Of a stretch of 64,000 nt of DNA, positions 24,307 to 38,392 are shown piece by piece. The notes under the pieces were generated by a model that saw nothing but the letters and a program-made list of their open reading frames with translations, made no database searches and had not been told where the DNA came from. The stretch comes from Calliopsis andreniformis (lineage: Eukaryota; Arthropoda; Insecta; Hymenoptera; Andrenidae): contig NW_027480429.1 in assembly GCF_051401765.1 (NCBI RefSeq), forward strand, positions 9,118,157-9,182,156. The letters run 5' to 3'. Each line of letters starts with the position of its first letter. Position 1 is the stretch's first letter. The position numbers and the translations under genes were made by a program.

Positions 24307-26382
24307 TGAAGCCTAGGTTGCCCGGAAAGAAGAAATGACCATAACTTTCACACTGGCAGCAATTATTCGTTTTATACGATGGAAAAACTGTTCTATTTAT
24401 TCTGTATTTTATGCTTCGGGCGTTGACTTCTAAGGCCCTAACAATTCGATCTGGTCGAGCAACGCCCTCGAGTGAAGCCTAGGTTGCCCGGTACGTAGAA
24501 ATGACCATCACTTTCAAACTGGTTGCAATTATTCCTGTTATATGATGGAAAAGCTGTTGTACTTATATCGTATTTTATGCTTCTGGCGTTTACATCTAAG
24601 GACCTAACTATGCGATCTGGTGGAGCAGCGCCTTAGAGTGAAGCCCAGGTTGCTCGGTATCTAGAAATGACCATAACTTTTACACTGGTAGCAATTATCC
24701 GTTTTATACAATGGAAAAACTGTTCTATTTATTTTGTATTTAACGCTTCGGGCGTTGGCTTCTAATGCCCTAACTGTTTGATCGGGTGGAGCAACGCCCT
24801 AGGGCGAAGCCTAGGATGCCCGGTACGTAGAAATGACCATCACTTTCAAATTCGTTGCAATCATTCCTGTTATATGATGGAAAATCTGTTGTATTTTTAT
24901 TGCATTTTATGCTTCGGGCATTGACTTCTAAGGCCCTAACTATTCAATATGTTGGAGTAACGCCCTAGGGTGAAGCCTAGGTTGCCCGGAAAGTAGAAAT
25001 GACCATAACTTCCATACTGGTTGCAATTATTCGTTTTATATGATGGAAAAACTGTTCTATTTATTTTGTATTTAATGCTTCGGGCGTTGGCTTCTAAGGC
25101 CCTAACTGTCTGATCTGGTGGAGCAACGCCCTAGAGTGAAGCCTAGGTTGCCCGGAACGTAGAAATGACCATAACTTTCACACTGGTTGCTATTATTCGT
25201 TTTATACGATGGAAAAACTGTTATATTTATATTGTATTTTATGCGTCTGGCGTTCACTCCTTAGGCCATAACTATTCGATCTGGTGGAACAACGCCGTAG
25301 AGTGAAGCCTCCGTTGCCCGGATCGTAGAAATGACCATTACTTTCACACTGTTTGCAATTATTCCTTTTATACGATGGAAAAGCTGTTGTATTTATATCG
25401 TATTTTATGCTTCTGGCGTAGACATCTAAGGACCTAACTATGCGATCTGGTGGAGCAGCATCCTAGAGTGAAGCCTAGGTTGCTCGGAATGTAGAAATGA
25501 CCATAACTTTCACACTGGTTGCTATTATCCGTTTTATACGATGGAAAAACTGTTGTATTTATATTGTATTTTACGCTTCTGGCGTTCACTTCTTAGGCCC
25601 TAACTATCCGATCTGGTGGCACAACGCCCTAGAGTGAAGCCTAGGTTGCCCGGAACGTAGAAATGACCATAACTTTCACACTGGTTGCTATTATTCGTTT
25701 TATACGATGGAAAAACTGTTATATTTATATTGTATTTTATGCGTCTGGCGTTCACTCCTTAGGCCCTAACTATTCGATCAGGTGGAACAACGCCGTAGAG
25801 TGAAGCCTCGGTTGCCCGGATCGTAGAAATGACCATTACTTTCACACTGTTTGCAATTATTCCTTTTATACGATGGAAAAGCTGTTGTATTTATATCGTA
25901 TTTTATGCTTCTGGCGTAGACATCTAAGGACCTAACTATGCGATCTGGTGGAGCAGCACCCTAGAGTGATGCCTAGGTTGCCCGGTACGTAGAAATGACC
26001 ATCACTTTCAAACAGGTTGCAATTATTCGTTTTATACAATGGAAAAACTGTTCTATTTATTCTGTATTTTATGCTTCGGGCGTTGACATCTAAGGCCCTA
26101 ACTATTCGATCTGGTGGAGCAACGCCCTCGAGTGAAGCCTAGGTTGCCCGGTACGTAGAAATGACCATCACTTTCAAATTGGTTGCAATTATTCCTGTTA
26201 TATGATTGAAAAACTGTTGTATTTTTATTGCATTTTATGCTTCGGGCATTGACTTCTAAGGCCCTAACTATTCAATCTGTTGGAGCAACGCCCTAGGGTG
26301 AAGCCTAGGTTGCCCGGAAAGTAGAAATGACCATAACTTTCATACTGGTTGCAATTATTCGTTTTATATGATGGAAAAACTG
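24307..26382 (+). repeat. Second copy of 18995-21070
   Basis: Near-identical to the first copy. Parts of it recur again at 29795-30310 (offset 33 monomers), 30311-31530 (31 monomers) and 38441-40180 (85 monomers less the one deleted base). Confidence 0.87.
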
Positions 26383-29300
26383 TTCTATTTATTTTGTATT
26401 TAATGCTTCGGGCGTTGGCTTTTAAAGCCCTAACTGTTTGATCTGGTGGAGCAACGCCCTAGTGTGAAACCTAGGTTGCCCGCAACGTAGAAATGACCAT
26501 AACTTTCACACTGGTTGCTATTATTCGTTTTATACGATGGAAAAACTGTTATATTTATATTGTATTTTATGCTTCGGGCGTTGACTGCTAAAGCCCTAAC
26601 TATCCGATCTGGAGGAGCAACGCCCTCGAGTGAAGCGTAGGTTGCCCGGTACGTAGAAATGACCATCACTTTCAAAGTGGTTGCAATTATTCCTGTTATA
26701 TGATGGAAAAACTGTTGTACTTTTATTGCATTTTATGCTTCCGGCATTGACTTCTAAGGCCCTAACAATTCAGTCTGTTGGAGCAACGCCCTTGGGTGAA
26801 GCCTAGGATGCCCGGCAAGTAGAAATGACCATAACCTTCATACTGGTTGCAATTATTCGTTTTATATGATGGAAAAACTGTTGTATTTATATTGTATTTT
26901 ATGCTTCGGGCATTGACTTCTAAGGCCCTAACTATTCAATCTGTTGGAGCAACGCCCTAGGATGAAGCCTAGGTTGCCCGGAAAGTAGAAATGACCATAA
27001 CTTTCACACTGGTAGCAATTATTCGTTTTATACAATGGAAAAACTGTTCTATTTATTCTGTATTTTATGCTTCGGGCGTTGACTTCTAAGGCCTCAACTA
27101 TTCGATCTGGTGGAGCAAGGCCCTAGAGCGAAGCCTAGGTTGCCCGGAACGTAGAAATGACCATCACTTTCAAACTGGTTGCAATTAATCCTGTTATACG
27201 ATGGAAAAACTGTTGTATTTTTATTGCATTTTATGCTTCGGGCCTTGACTTCTAAGGCCCTAACTATTCAATCTGTTGGAGCAACGCCCTAGGGTGAAGC
27301 CTAGGTTGCCCGGAAAGTAGAAATGACCATAACTTTCATACTGGTTGCAATTATTCGTTTTATATGATGGAAAAACTGTTGTATTTATATTGTATTTTAT
27401 GCTTCTGGCGTTCACTTCTTAGGCCCTAACTATTCGATCTGGTGGAACAACGGCCTAGGGTGAAGCCTAGGTTGCCCGGAACGTAGAAATGACCATAACT
27501 TTTACACTGGTAGCAATTATTCGTTTTATACAATGGAAAAACTGTTCTATCTATTTTGCATTTAATGCTTCGGGCGTTGGCTTCTAATGCCCTAACTGTT
27601 TGATCTGGTGGAGCAACGCCCTAGGGTGAAGCCTAGGTTGCCCGGAAAGTAGAAATGACCATAACTTTTACACTGGTAGCAATTATTCGTTTTATACAAT
27701 GGAAAAACTGTTCTATTTATTTTGTATTTAATGCTTCGGGCGTTGGCTTCTAATGCCTTAACTGTTTGATCTGGTGGAGCAACGCCCTGGGGTGAAGCCT
27801 AGGTTGCCCGGAAAGTAGAAATGACCATAACTTTCACACTGGCAGCAATTATTCGTTTTATACGATGGAAAAACTGTTCTATTTATTTTGTATTTAACGC
27901 GTCGGGCGTTGGCTTCTAATGCCCTAACTATTCGATCTGGTCGAGCAACGCCCTCGAGTGAAGCCTAGGTTGCCCGGTACGTAGAAATGACCATCACTTC
28001 CAAACTGGTTGCAATTATTCCTGTTATATGATGGAAAAACTGTTGTATTTTTATTGCATTTTATGCTTCGGGCATTGACTTCTAAGGCCCTAACTATTCA
28101 ATCTGTCGGAGCAACGCCCTAGGGTGATGCCTAGGTTGCCCGGAAAGTAGAAATGACCATAACTTTCATACTGGTTGCAATTATTCGTTTTATACGATGG
28201 AAAACCAGTTCTATTTATTCTGTATTTTATGCTTCGGGCGTTGACTTCTAAGGCCCTAACTATTCGATCTGGTGGAGCAACGCCCTACAGTGAAGCCTAG
28301 GTTGCCCGGAACGTAGATATGACCATAACCTTCACACAGGTTGCAATTATTCGTTTTATACGGTGTGAAGGCTGTTGTATTTATTTTGTATTTTATTCTT
28401 CTGGTGTTGAGTTCTTAGGCCCTAACTATCCGCTCTGGTGGAACAACGCCGTAGAGTGAAGCCTAGGTTGCCCGGAACGAAGAAATGACCATTACTTTCA
28501 CACTGTTTGCAATTATTCCTTTTATACGATGGTAAAGCTGTTGTATTTATATCGTATTTTATGCTTCGGGCGTTGACTTCTTAGGCCCGAACATTTCGAT
28601 CTGGTGGAGCAACGTCCTAGAGCGAAGCCTAGGTTGCCCGGAACGTAGAAATGACCATAACTTTCACACTGGTTGCTATTATACGTTTTATACGATGGAA
28701 AAACTGTTATATTTATATTGTATTTTATGCTTCTGGCGTTGTCTTCTTAGGCCCTACCTATTCGATCTGGTGGCACAACGCCCTAGAGTGAAGCCTAGGT
28801 TGCCCGGTACGTAGAAATGACCATCACTTTCAAACTGGTTGCAATTATTCGTTTTATATGATGGAAAAACTGTTGTATTTTTATTGCATTTTATGCTTCC
28901 GGCATTGACTTCTAAGGCCCTAACAATTCAGTCTGTTGGAGCAACGCCCTTGGGTGAAGCCTAGGTTGCCCGGCAAGTAGAAATGACCATAACCTTCATA
29001 CTGGTTGCAATTATTCGTTTTATATGATGGAAAAACTGTTGTATTTATATTGTATTTTATGCTTCGGGCATTGACTTCTAAGGCCCTAACTATTCAATCT
29101 GTTGGAGCAACGCCCTAGGATGAAGCCTAGGTTGCCCGGAAAGTAGAAATGACCATAACTTTCACACTGGTAGCAATTATTCGTTTTATACAATGGAAAA
29201 ACTGTTCTATTTATTCTGTATTTTATGCTTCGGGCGTTGACTTCTAAGGCCTCAACTATTCGATCTGGTGGAGCAAGGCCCTAGAGCGAAGCCTAGGTTG

Positions 29301-29794
29301 CCCGGAACGTAGAAATGACCATCACTTTCAAACTGGTTGCAATTAATCCTGTTATACGATGGAAAAACTGTTGTATTTTTATTGCATTTTATGCTTCGGG
29401 CCTTGACTTCTAAGGCCCTAACTATTCAATCTGTTGGAGCAACGCCCTAGGGTGAAGCCTAGGTTGCCCGGAAAGTAGAAATGACCATAACTTTCAAACT
29501 GGTTGCAATTATTCGTTTTATACAATGGAAAAACTGTTCTATTTATTTTGCATTTTATGCTTCGGGCGTTGACTTCTAAGGCCCTAACTGTCTGATCTGG
29601 TGGAGCAACGCCCTAGAGTGAAACCTAGGTTGCCCGGAACGTAGAAATGACCATAACTTTCACACTGGTTGCTATTATTCGTTTTATACGATGGAAAAAC
29701 TGTTATATTTATATTGTATTTTATGCGTCTGGCGTTCACTTCTTAGGCCCTAACTATTCGATATGGTGGAGCAACGCCCTAGGGTGAAGCCTAG
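26383..29794 (+). repeat. HOR mosaic with internal 13-monomer repeat
   Basis: Bases 26700-27337 match 28858-29495 at an offset of 2,158 bp (13 monomers), sharing CCGGCATTGACTTC, ACAATTCAGTCTG, GGCCTCAACTATTCG and GGGCCTTGAC. Between them lies the second copy of 20945-22520. Bases 28858-29775 also recur at 36659-37576. Confidence 0.84.
28349..28365 (+). other. CENP-B-box-like motif, 8 of 9 core positions, in GGTGTGAAGG monomer
   Basis: Same subtype as at 22041, 38 monomers downstream, inside the duplicated block 27253-28828. Confidence 0.5.
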
Positions 29795-30960
29795 GTTGCC
29801 CGGAAAGAAGAAATGACCATAACTTTCACACTGGCAGCAATTATTCGTTTTATACGATGGAAAAACTGTTCTATTTATTCTGTATTTTATGCTTCGGGCG
29901 TTGACTTCTAAGGCCCTAACAATTCGATCTGGTCGAGCAACGCCCTCGAGTGAAGCCTAGGTTGCCCGGTACGTAGAAATGACCATCACTTTCAAACTGG
30001 TTGCAATTATTCCTGTTATATGATGGAAAAGCTGTTGTACTTATATCGTATTTTATGCTTCTGGCGTTTACATCTAAGGACCTAACTATGCGATCTGGTG
30101 GAGCAGCGCCTTAGAGTGAAGCCCAGGTTGCTCGGTATCTAGAAATGACCATAACTTTTACACTGGTAGCAATTATCCGTTTTATACAATGGAAAAACTG
30201 TTCTATTTATTTTGTATTTAACGCTTCGGGCGTTGGCTTCTAATGCCCTAACTGTTTGATCGGGTGGAGCAACGCCCTAGGGCGAAGCCTAGGATGCCCG
30301 GTACGTAGAAATGACCATAACTTTCACACTGGTTGCTATTATTCGTTTTATACGATGGAAAAACTGTTATATTTATATTGTATTTTATGCGTCTGGCGTT
30401 CACTCCTTAGGCCATAACTATTCGATCTGGTGGAACAACGCCGTAGAGTGAAGCCTCGGTTGCCCGGATCGTAGAAATGACCATTACTTTCACACTGTTT
30501 GCAATTATTCCTTTTATACGATGGAAAAGCTGTTGTATTTATATCGTATTTTATGCTTCTGGCGTAGACATCTAAGGACCTAACTATGCGATCTGGTGGA
30601 GCAGCATCCTAGAGTGAAGCCTAGGTTGCTCGGAATGTAGAAATGACCATAACTTTCACACTGGTTGCTATTATCCGTTTTATACGATGGAAAAACTGTT
30701 GTATTTATATTGTATTTTACGCTTCTGGCGTTCACTTCTTAGGCCCTAACTATCCGATCTGGTGGCACAACGCCCTAGAGTGAAGCCTAGGTTGCCTGGA
30801 ACGTAGAAATGACCATAACTTTCACACTGGTTGCTATTATTCGTTTTATACGATGGAAAAACTGTTATATTTATATTGTATTTTATGCGTCTGGCGTTCG
30901 CTCCTTAGGCCCTAACTATTCGATCAGGTGGAACAACGCCGTAGAGTGAAGCCTCGGTTG
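29795..30960 (+). repeat. HOR block with a two-monomer deletion junction
   Basis: Bases 29795-30310 match 24317-24832 at offset 5,478 (33 monomers). From 30311 onward the match is at offset 5,146 (31 monomers). Exactly 332 bp (two monomers) present at 24.83-25.16 kb are missing here, at a seamless junction in GTACGTAGAAATGACCAT. Confidence 0.85.
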
Positions 30961-33284
30961 CCCGGATCGTAGAAATGACCATTACTTTCACACTGTTTGC
31001 AATTATTCCTTTTATACGATGGAAAAGCTGTTGTATTTATATCGTATTTTATGCTTCTGGCGTAGACATCTAAGGACCTAACTATGCGATCTGGTGGAGC
31101 AGCACCCTAGAGTGATGCCTAGGTTGCCCGGTACGTAGAAATGACCATCACTTTCAAACAGGTTGCAATTATTCGTTTTATACAATGGAAAAACTGTTCT
31201 ATTTATTCTGTATTTTATGCTTCGGGCGTTGACATCTAAGGCCCTAACTATTCGATCTGGTGGAGCAACGCCCTCGAGTGAAGCCTAGGTTGCCCGGTAC
31301 GTAGAAATGACCATCACTTTCAAATTGGTTGCAATTATTCCTGTTATATGATTGAAAAACTGTTGTATTTTTATTGCATTTTATGCTTCGGGCATTGACT
31401 TCTAAGGCCCTAACTATTCAATCTGTTGGAGCAACGCCCTAGGGTGAAGCCTAGGTTGCCCGGAAAGTAGAAATGACCATAACTTTCATACTGGTTGCAA
31501 TTATTCGTTTTATATGATGGAAAAACTGTTCTATTTATTTTGTATTTAATGCTTCGGGCGTTGGCTTTTAAAGCCCTAACTGTTTGATCTGGTGGAGCAA
31601 CGCCCTAGTGTGAAACCTAGGTTGCCCGGAACGTAGAAATGACCATAACTTTCACACTGGTTGCTATTATTCGTTTTATACGATGGAAAAACTGTTATAT
31701 TTATATTGGATTTTATGCTTCGGGCGTTGACTGCTAAAGCCCTAACTATCCGATCTGGAGGAGCAACGCCCTCGAGTGAAGCGTAGGTTGCCCGGTACGT
31801 AGAAATGACCATCACTTTCAAAGTGGTTGCAATTATTCCTGTTATATGATGGAAAAACTGTTGTATTTTTATTGCATTTTATGCTTCCGGCATTGACTTC
31901 TAAGGCCCTAACAAATCAGTCTGTTGGAGCAACGCCCTTGGATGAAGCCTAGGTTGCCCGGCAAGTAGAAATGACCATAACCTTCATACTGGTTGCAATT
32001 ATTCGTTTTATATAATGGAAAAACTGTTGTATTTATATTGTATTTTATGCTTCGGGCATTGACTTCTAAGGCCCTAACTATTCAATCTGTTGGAGCAACG
32101 CCCTAGGATGAAGCCTAGGTTGCCCGCAAAGTAGAAATGACCATAACTTTCACACTGGTAGCAATTATTCGTTTTATACAATGGAAAAACTGTTCTATTT
32201 ATTCTGTATTTTATGCTTCGGGCGTTGACTTCTAAGGCCTCAACTATTCGATCTGGTGGAGCAAGGCCCTAGAGCGAAGCCTAGGTTGCCCGGAACGTAG
32301 AAATGACCATCACTTTCAAACTGGTTGCAATTAATCCTGTTATACGATGGAAAAACTGTTGTATTTTTATTGCATTTTATGCTTCGGGCCTTGACTTCTA
32401 AGGCCCTAACTATTCAATCTGTTGGAGCAACGCCCTAGGGTGAAGCCTAGGTTGCCCGGAAAGTAGAAATGACCATAACTTTCATACTGGTTGCAATTAT
32501 TCGTTTTATATGATGGAAAAACTGTTGTATTTATATTGTATTTTATGCTTCTGGCGTTCACTTCTTAGGCCCTAACTATTCGATCTGGTGGAACAACGGC
32601 CTAGGGTGAAGCCTAGGTTGCCCGGAACGTAGAAATGACCATAACTTTTACACTGGTAGCAATTATTCGTTTTATACAATGGAAAAACTGTTCTATCTAT
32701 TTTGCATTTAATGCTTCGGGCGTTGGGTTCTAATGCCCTAACTGTTTGATCTGGTGGAGCAACGCCCTAGGGTGAAGCCTAGGTTGCCCGGAAAGTAGAA
32801 ATGACCATAACTTTTACACTGGTAGCAATTATTCGTTTTATACAATGGAAAAACTGTTCTATTTATTTTGTATTTAATGCTTCGGGCGTTGGCTTCTAAT
32901 GCCCTAACTGTTTGATCTGGTGGAGCAACGCCCTGGGGTGAAGCCTAGGTTGCCCGGAAAGTAGAAATGACCATAACTTTCACACTGGCAGCAATTATTC
33001 GTTTTATACGATGGAAAAACTGTTCTATTTATTTTGTATTTAACGCTTCGGGCGTTGGCTTCCAATGCCCTAACTATTCGATCTGGTCGAGCAACGCCCT
33101 CGAGTGAAGCCTAGGTTGCCCGGTACGTAGAAATGACCATCACTTCCAAACTGGTTGCAATTATTCCTGTTATATGATGGAAAAACTGTTGTATTTTTAT
33201 TGCATTTTATGCTTCGGGCATTGACTTCTAAGGCCCTAACTATTCAATCTGTCGGAGCAACGCCCTAGGGTGATGCCTAGGTTG
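30961..33284 (+). repeat. 14-mer HOR (2,324 bp), copy 1
   Basis: Tandem with 33285-35608. It includes TATATTGGATTTTATGC and AACAAATCAGTCTG, both found in the two copies. The block is itself a copy of 25815-28138 at 31 monomers distance, with private changes such as TTGGGTTC near 32730. Confidence 0.9.
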
Positions 33285-35608
33285 CCCGGATCGTAGAAAT
33301 GACCATTACTTTCACACTGTTTGCAATTATTCCTTTTATACGATGGAAAAGCTGTTGTATTTATATCGTATTTTATGCTTCTGGCGTAGACATCTAAGGA
33401 CCTAACTATGCGATCTGGTGGAGCAGCACCCTAGAGTGATGCCTAGGTTGCCCGGTACGTAGAAATGACCATCACTTTCAAACAGGTTGCAATTATTCGT
33501 TTTATACAATGGAAAAACTGTTCTATTTATTCTGTATTTTATGCTTCGGGCGTTGACATCTAAGGCCCTAACTATTCGATCTGGTGGAGCAACGCCCTCG
33601 AGTGAAGCCTAGGTTGCCCGGTACGTAGAAATGACCGTCACTTTCAAATTGGTTGCAATTATTCCTGTTATATGATTGAAAAACTGTTGTATTTTTATTG
33701 CATTTTATGCTTCGGGCATTGACTTCTAAGGCCCTAACTATTCAATCTGTTGGAGCAACGCCCTTGGGTGAAGCCTAGGTTGCCCGGAAAGTAGAAATGA
33801 CCATAACTTTCATACTGGTTGCAATTATTCGTTTTATATGATGGAAAAACTGTTCTATTTATTTTGTATTTAATGCTTCGGGCGTTGGCTTTTAAAGCCC
33901 TAACTGTTTGATCTGGTGGAGCAACGCCCTAGTGTGAAACCTAGGTTGCCCGGAACGTAGAAATGACCATAACTTTCACACTGGTTGCTATTATTCGTTT
34001 TATACGATGGAAAAACTGTTATATTTATATTGGATTTTATGCTTCGGGCGTTGACTGCTAAAGCCCTAACTATCCGATCTGGAGGAGCAACGCCCTCGAG
34101 TGAAGCGTAGGTTGCCCGGTACGTAGAAATGACCATCACTTTCAAAGTGGTTGCAATTATTCCTGTTATATGATGGAAAAACTGTTGTATTTTTATTGCA
34201 TTTTATGCTTCCGGCATTGACTTCTAAGGCCCTAACAAATCAGTCTGTTGGAGCAACGCCCTTGGATGAAGCCTAGGTTGCCCGGCAAGTAGAAATGACC
34301 ATAACCTTCATACTGGTTGCAATTATTCGTTTTATATAATGGAAAAACTGTTGTATTTATATTGTATTTTATGCTTCGGGCATTGACTTCTAAGGCCCTA
34401 ACTATTCAATCTGTTGGAGCAACGCCCTAGGATGAAGCCTAGGTTGCCCGCAAAGTAGAAATGACCATAACTTTCACACTGGTAGCAATTATTCGTTTTA
34501 TACAATGGAAAAACTGTTCTATTTATTCTGTATTTTATGCTTCGGGCGTTGACTTCTAAGGCCTCAACTATTCGATCTGGTGGAGCAAGGCCCTAGAGCG
34601 AAGCCTAGGTTGCCCGGAACGTAGAAATGACCATCACTTTCAAACTGGTTGCAATTAATCCTGTTATACGATGGAAAAACTGTTGTATTTTTATTGCATT
34701 TTATGCTTCGGGCCTTGACTTCTAAGGCCCTAACTATTCAATCTGTTGGAGCAACGCCCTAGGGTGAAGCCTAGGTTGCCCGTAAAGTAGAAATGACCAT
34801 AACTTTCATACTGGTTGCAATTATTCGTTTTATATGATGGAAAAACTGTTGTATTTATATTGTATTTTATGCTTCTGGCGTTCACTTCTTAGGCCCTAAC
34901 TATTCGATCTGGTGGAACAACGGCCTAGGGTGAAGCCTAGGTTGCCCGGAACGTAGAAATGACCATAACTTTTACACTGGTAGCAATTATTCGTTTTATA
35001 CAATGGAAAAACTGTTCTATCTATTTTGCATTTAATGCTTCGGGCGTTGGCTTCTAATGCCCTAACTGTTTGATCTGGTGGAGCAACGCCCTAGGGTGAA
35101 GCCTAGGTTGCCCGGAAAGTAGAAATGACCATAACTTTTACACTGGTAGCAATTATTCGTTTTATACAATGGAAAAACTGTTCTATTTATTTTGTATTTA
35201 ATGCTTCGGGCGTTGGCTTCTAATGCCCTAACTGTTTGATCTGGTGGAGCAACGCCCTGGGGTGAAGCCTAGGTTGCCCGGAAAGTAGAAATGACCATAA
35301 CTTTCACACTGGCAGCAATTATTCGTTTTATACGATGGAAAAACTGTTCTATTTATTTTGTATTTAACGCTTCGGGCGTTGGCTTCCAATGCCCTAACTA
35401 TTCGATCTGGTCGAGCAACGCCCTCGAGTGAAGCCTAGGTTGCCCGGTACGTAGAAATGACCATCACTTCCAAACTGGTTGCAATTATTCCTGTTATATG
35501 ATGGAAAAACTGTTGTATTTTTATTGCATTTTATGCTTCGGGCATTGACTTCTAAGGCCCTAACTATTCAATCTGTCGGAGCAACGCCCTAGGGTGATGC
35601 CTAGGTTG
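33285..35608 (+). repeat. 14-mer HOR (2,324 bp), copy 2
   Basis: Near-identical to copy 1, with few visible differences (GACCGTCAC near 33636 and GCCCGTAAAG near 34780 are private here). The junction at 33285 changes CCTAGG-type to CGGATCGTAG-type monomer without disturbing the 166-bp phase. Confidence 0.9.
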
Positions 35609-35818
35609 CCCGGAAAGTAGAAATGACCATAACTTTCATACTGGTTGCAATTATTCGTTTTATACGATGGAAAAACAGTTCTATTTATTCTGTATTTTAT
35701 GCTTCGGGCGTTGACTTCTAAGGCCCTAACTATTCGATCTGGTGGAGCAACGCCCTACAGTGAAGCCTAGGTTGCCCGGAACGTAGATATGACCATAACC
35801 TTCACACAGGTTGCAATT

Positions 35819-35835
35819 ATTCGTTTTATACGGTG
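35819..35835 (+). other. CENP-B-box-like motif, 8 of 9 core positions, in GGTGTGAAGG monomer
   Basis: Same subtype, 45 monomers after the copy at 28349, in a block that is otherwise nearly identical to it. Confidence 0.5.
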
Positions 35836-36821
35836 TGAAGGCTGTTGTATTTATTTTGTATTTTATTCTTCTGGTGTTGAGTTCTTAGGCCCTAACTATC
35901 CGCTCTGGTGGAACAACGCCGTAGAGTGAAGCCTAGGTTGCCCGGAACGAAGAAATGACCATTACTTTCACACTGTTTGCAATTATTCCTTTTATACGAT
36001 GGTAAAGCTGTTGTATTTATATCGTATTTTATGCTTCGGGCGTTGACTTCATAGGCCCTAACATTTCGATCTGGTGGAGCAACGTCCTAGAGCGAAGCCT
36101 AGGTTGCCCGGAACGTAGAAATGACCATAACTTTCACACTGGTTGCTATTATTCGTTTTATACGATGGAAAAACTGTTATATTTATATTGTATTTTATGC
36201 TTCTGGCGTTGTCTTCTTAGGCCCTAACTATTCGATCTGGTGGCACAACGCCCTAGAGTGAAGCCTAGGTTGCCCGGTACGTAGAAATGACCATCACTTT
36301 CAAACTGGTTGCAATTATTCGTTTTATATGATGGAAAAGCTGTTGTATTTATATCGTATTTTATGCTTCTGGCGTTGACTTCTTAGGCCCTAACTATTCC
36401 ATCAGGCGGAATAACGCCCTAGCGTGAAGCCTAGGTAGCCCGGCAAGTAGAAATGACCATAAGTTTCACACTGGCAGCAATTATTCGTTTTATACGATGG
36501 AAAAACTGTTCTATTTATCTTGTATTTTATGCTTCGGGCGTTGACTGCTAAAGCCCTAACTATCCGATCTGGTGGAGCAACGCCCTCGAGTGAAGCGTAG
36601 GTTGCCCGGTACGTAGAAATGACCATTACTTTCAAAGTGGTTGCAATTATTCCTGTTATATGATGGAAAAACTGTTGTATTTTTATTGCATTTTATGCTT
36701 CCGGCATTGACTTCTAAGGCCCTAACAATTCAGTCTGTTGGAGCAACGCCCTTGGGTGAAGCCTAGGTTGCCCGGCAAGTAGAAATGACCATAACCTTCA
36801 TACTGGTTGCAATTATTCGTT

Positions 36822-36840
36822 TTATATGATGAAAAACTGT
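36822..36840 (+). repeat. Monomer with 1-bp deletion (165 bp)
   Basis: ATATGATGAAAAACTG has one G where sisters have GATGGAAAAACTG. The downstream landmark falls at 36926, one base early. The otherwise matching monomer near 42300 is intact, so the loss is private to this copy. Confidence 0.88.
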
Positions 36841-37291
36841 TGTATTTATATTGTATTTTATGCTTCGGGCATTGACTTCTAAGGCCCTAACTATTCAATC
36901 TGTTGGAGCAACGCCCTAGGATGAAGCCTAGGTTGCCCGGAAAGTAGAAATGACCATAACTTTCACACTGGTAGCAATTATTCGTTTTATACAATGGAAA
37001 AACTGTTCTATTTATTCTGTATTTTATGCTTCGGGCGTTGACTTCTAAGGCCTCAACTATTCGATCTGGTGGAGCAAGGCCCTAGAGCGAAGCCTAGGTT
37101 GCCCGGAACGTAGAAATGACCATCACTTTCAAACTGGTTGCAATTAATCCTGTTATACGATGGAAAAACTGTTGTATTTTTATTGCATTTTATGCTTCGG
37201 GCCTTGACTTCTAAGGCCCTAACTATTCAATCTGTTGGAGCAACGCCCTAGGGTGAAGCCTAGGTTGCCCGGAAAGTAGAAATGACCATAA

Positions 37292-38392
37292 CTTTCAAAC
37301 TGGTTGCAATTATTCGTTTTATACAATGGAAAAACTGTTCTATTTATTTTGCATTTTATGCTTCGGGCGTTGACTTCTAAGGCCTTAACTGTCTGATCTG
37401 GTGGAGCAACGCCCTAGAGTGAAACCTAGGTTGCCCGGAACGTAGAAATGACCATAACTTTCACACTGGTTGCTATTATTCGTTTTATACGATGGAAAAA
37501 CTGTTATATTTATATTGTATTTTATGCGTCTGGCGTTCACTTCTTAGGCCCTAACTATTCGATATGGTGGAGCACCGCCCTAGAGTGAAGCCTAGGATGC
37601 TCGGAACGTAGAAATGACCACTACTTTCTCACTGTTTGCAATTATTCATTTAATACGATGGAAAAGCTGTTGTACTTATATCGTATTTTATGCTTCGGGC
37701 GTTGACTTCTTAGGCCCTAACAATTCGATCTGGTGGAGCAACGCCCTACAGTGAAGCCTAGGTTGCCCGGAACGTAGATATGACCATAACCTTCGCACAG
37801 GTTGCAATTATTCGTTTTATACGGTGTGAAGGCTGTTGTATTTATTTTGTATTTTATTCTTCTGGTGTTAAGTTGTTAGGCCCTAACTATCCGCTCTGGT
37901 GGAACAACGCCGTAGAGTGAAGCCTAGGTTGCCCGGAACGAAGAAATGACCATTACTTTCACACTGTTTGCAATTATTCCTTTTATACGATGGTAAAGCT
38001 GTTGTATTTATATCGTATTTTATGCTTCGGGCGTTGACTTCTTAGGCCCTAAAATTTCGATCTGGTGGAGCAACGTCCTAGAGCGAAGCCTAGGTTGCCG
38101 GGAACGTAGAAATGACTATCACTTTCAAACTGGTTGCAATTAATCCTGTTATACGATGGAAAAACTGTTGTATTTTTATTGCATTTTATGCTTCGGGCCT
38201 TGACTTCTAAGACCCTAACTATTCAAACTGTTGGAGCAACGCCCTAGGGTGAAGCCTAGGTTGCCCAGAAAGTAGAAATGACCATAACTTTCATACTGGT
38301 TGCAATTATTCGTTTTATATGATGGAAAAACTGTTGTATTTATACTGTATTTTATGCTTCTGGCGTTCACTTCTTAGGCCCTAACTATTCGA
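37292..38392 (+). repeat. Block shared with 61030-62130, 143 monomers apart
   Basis: Both share GATATGGTGGAGCACCGCC, TTCATTTAATACG, the GTGTGAAGG monomer and AAGACCCTAACTATTCAAAC. The copies show more differences than the neighbouring HOR pairs, so this exchange is older. Confidence 0.8.
37810..37826 (+). other. CENP-B-box-like motif, 8 of 9 core positions, in GGTGTGAAGG monomer
   Basis: Same subtype. The flanking monomer has private changes (CTTCGCACAGG upstream, TTAAGTTGTT downstream) but the box is unchanged. Confidence 0.5.

Larger units (their letters stand above)
35609..37291 (+). repeat. HOR blocks copied from 28.1-29.5 kb types
   Basis: Bases 35609-36350 match 28139-28880 at offset 7,470 (45 monomers). 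From about 36384 a distinct monomer pair appears (ATTCCATCAGGCGGAATAAC, CTATTTATCTTGTATT), which recurs at 41861 and, in variant form, at 58645 and 59641. Confidence 0.8.
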
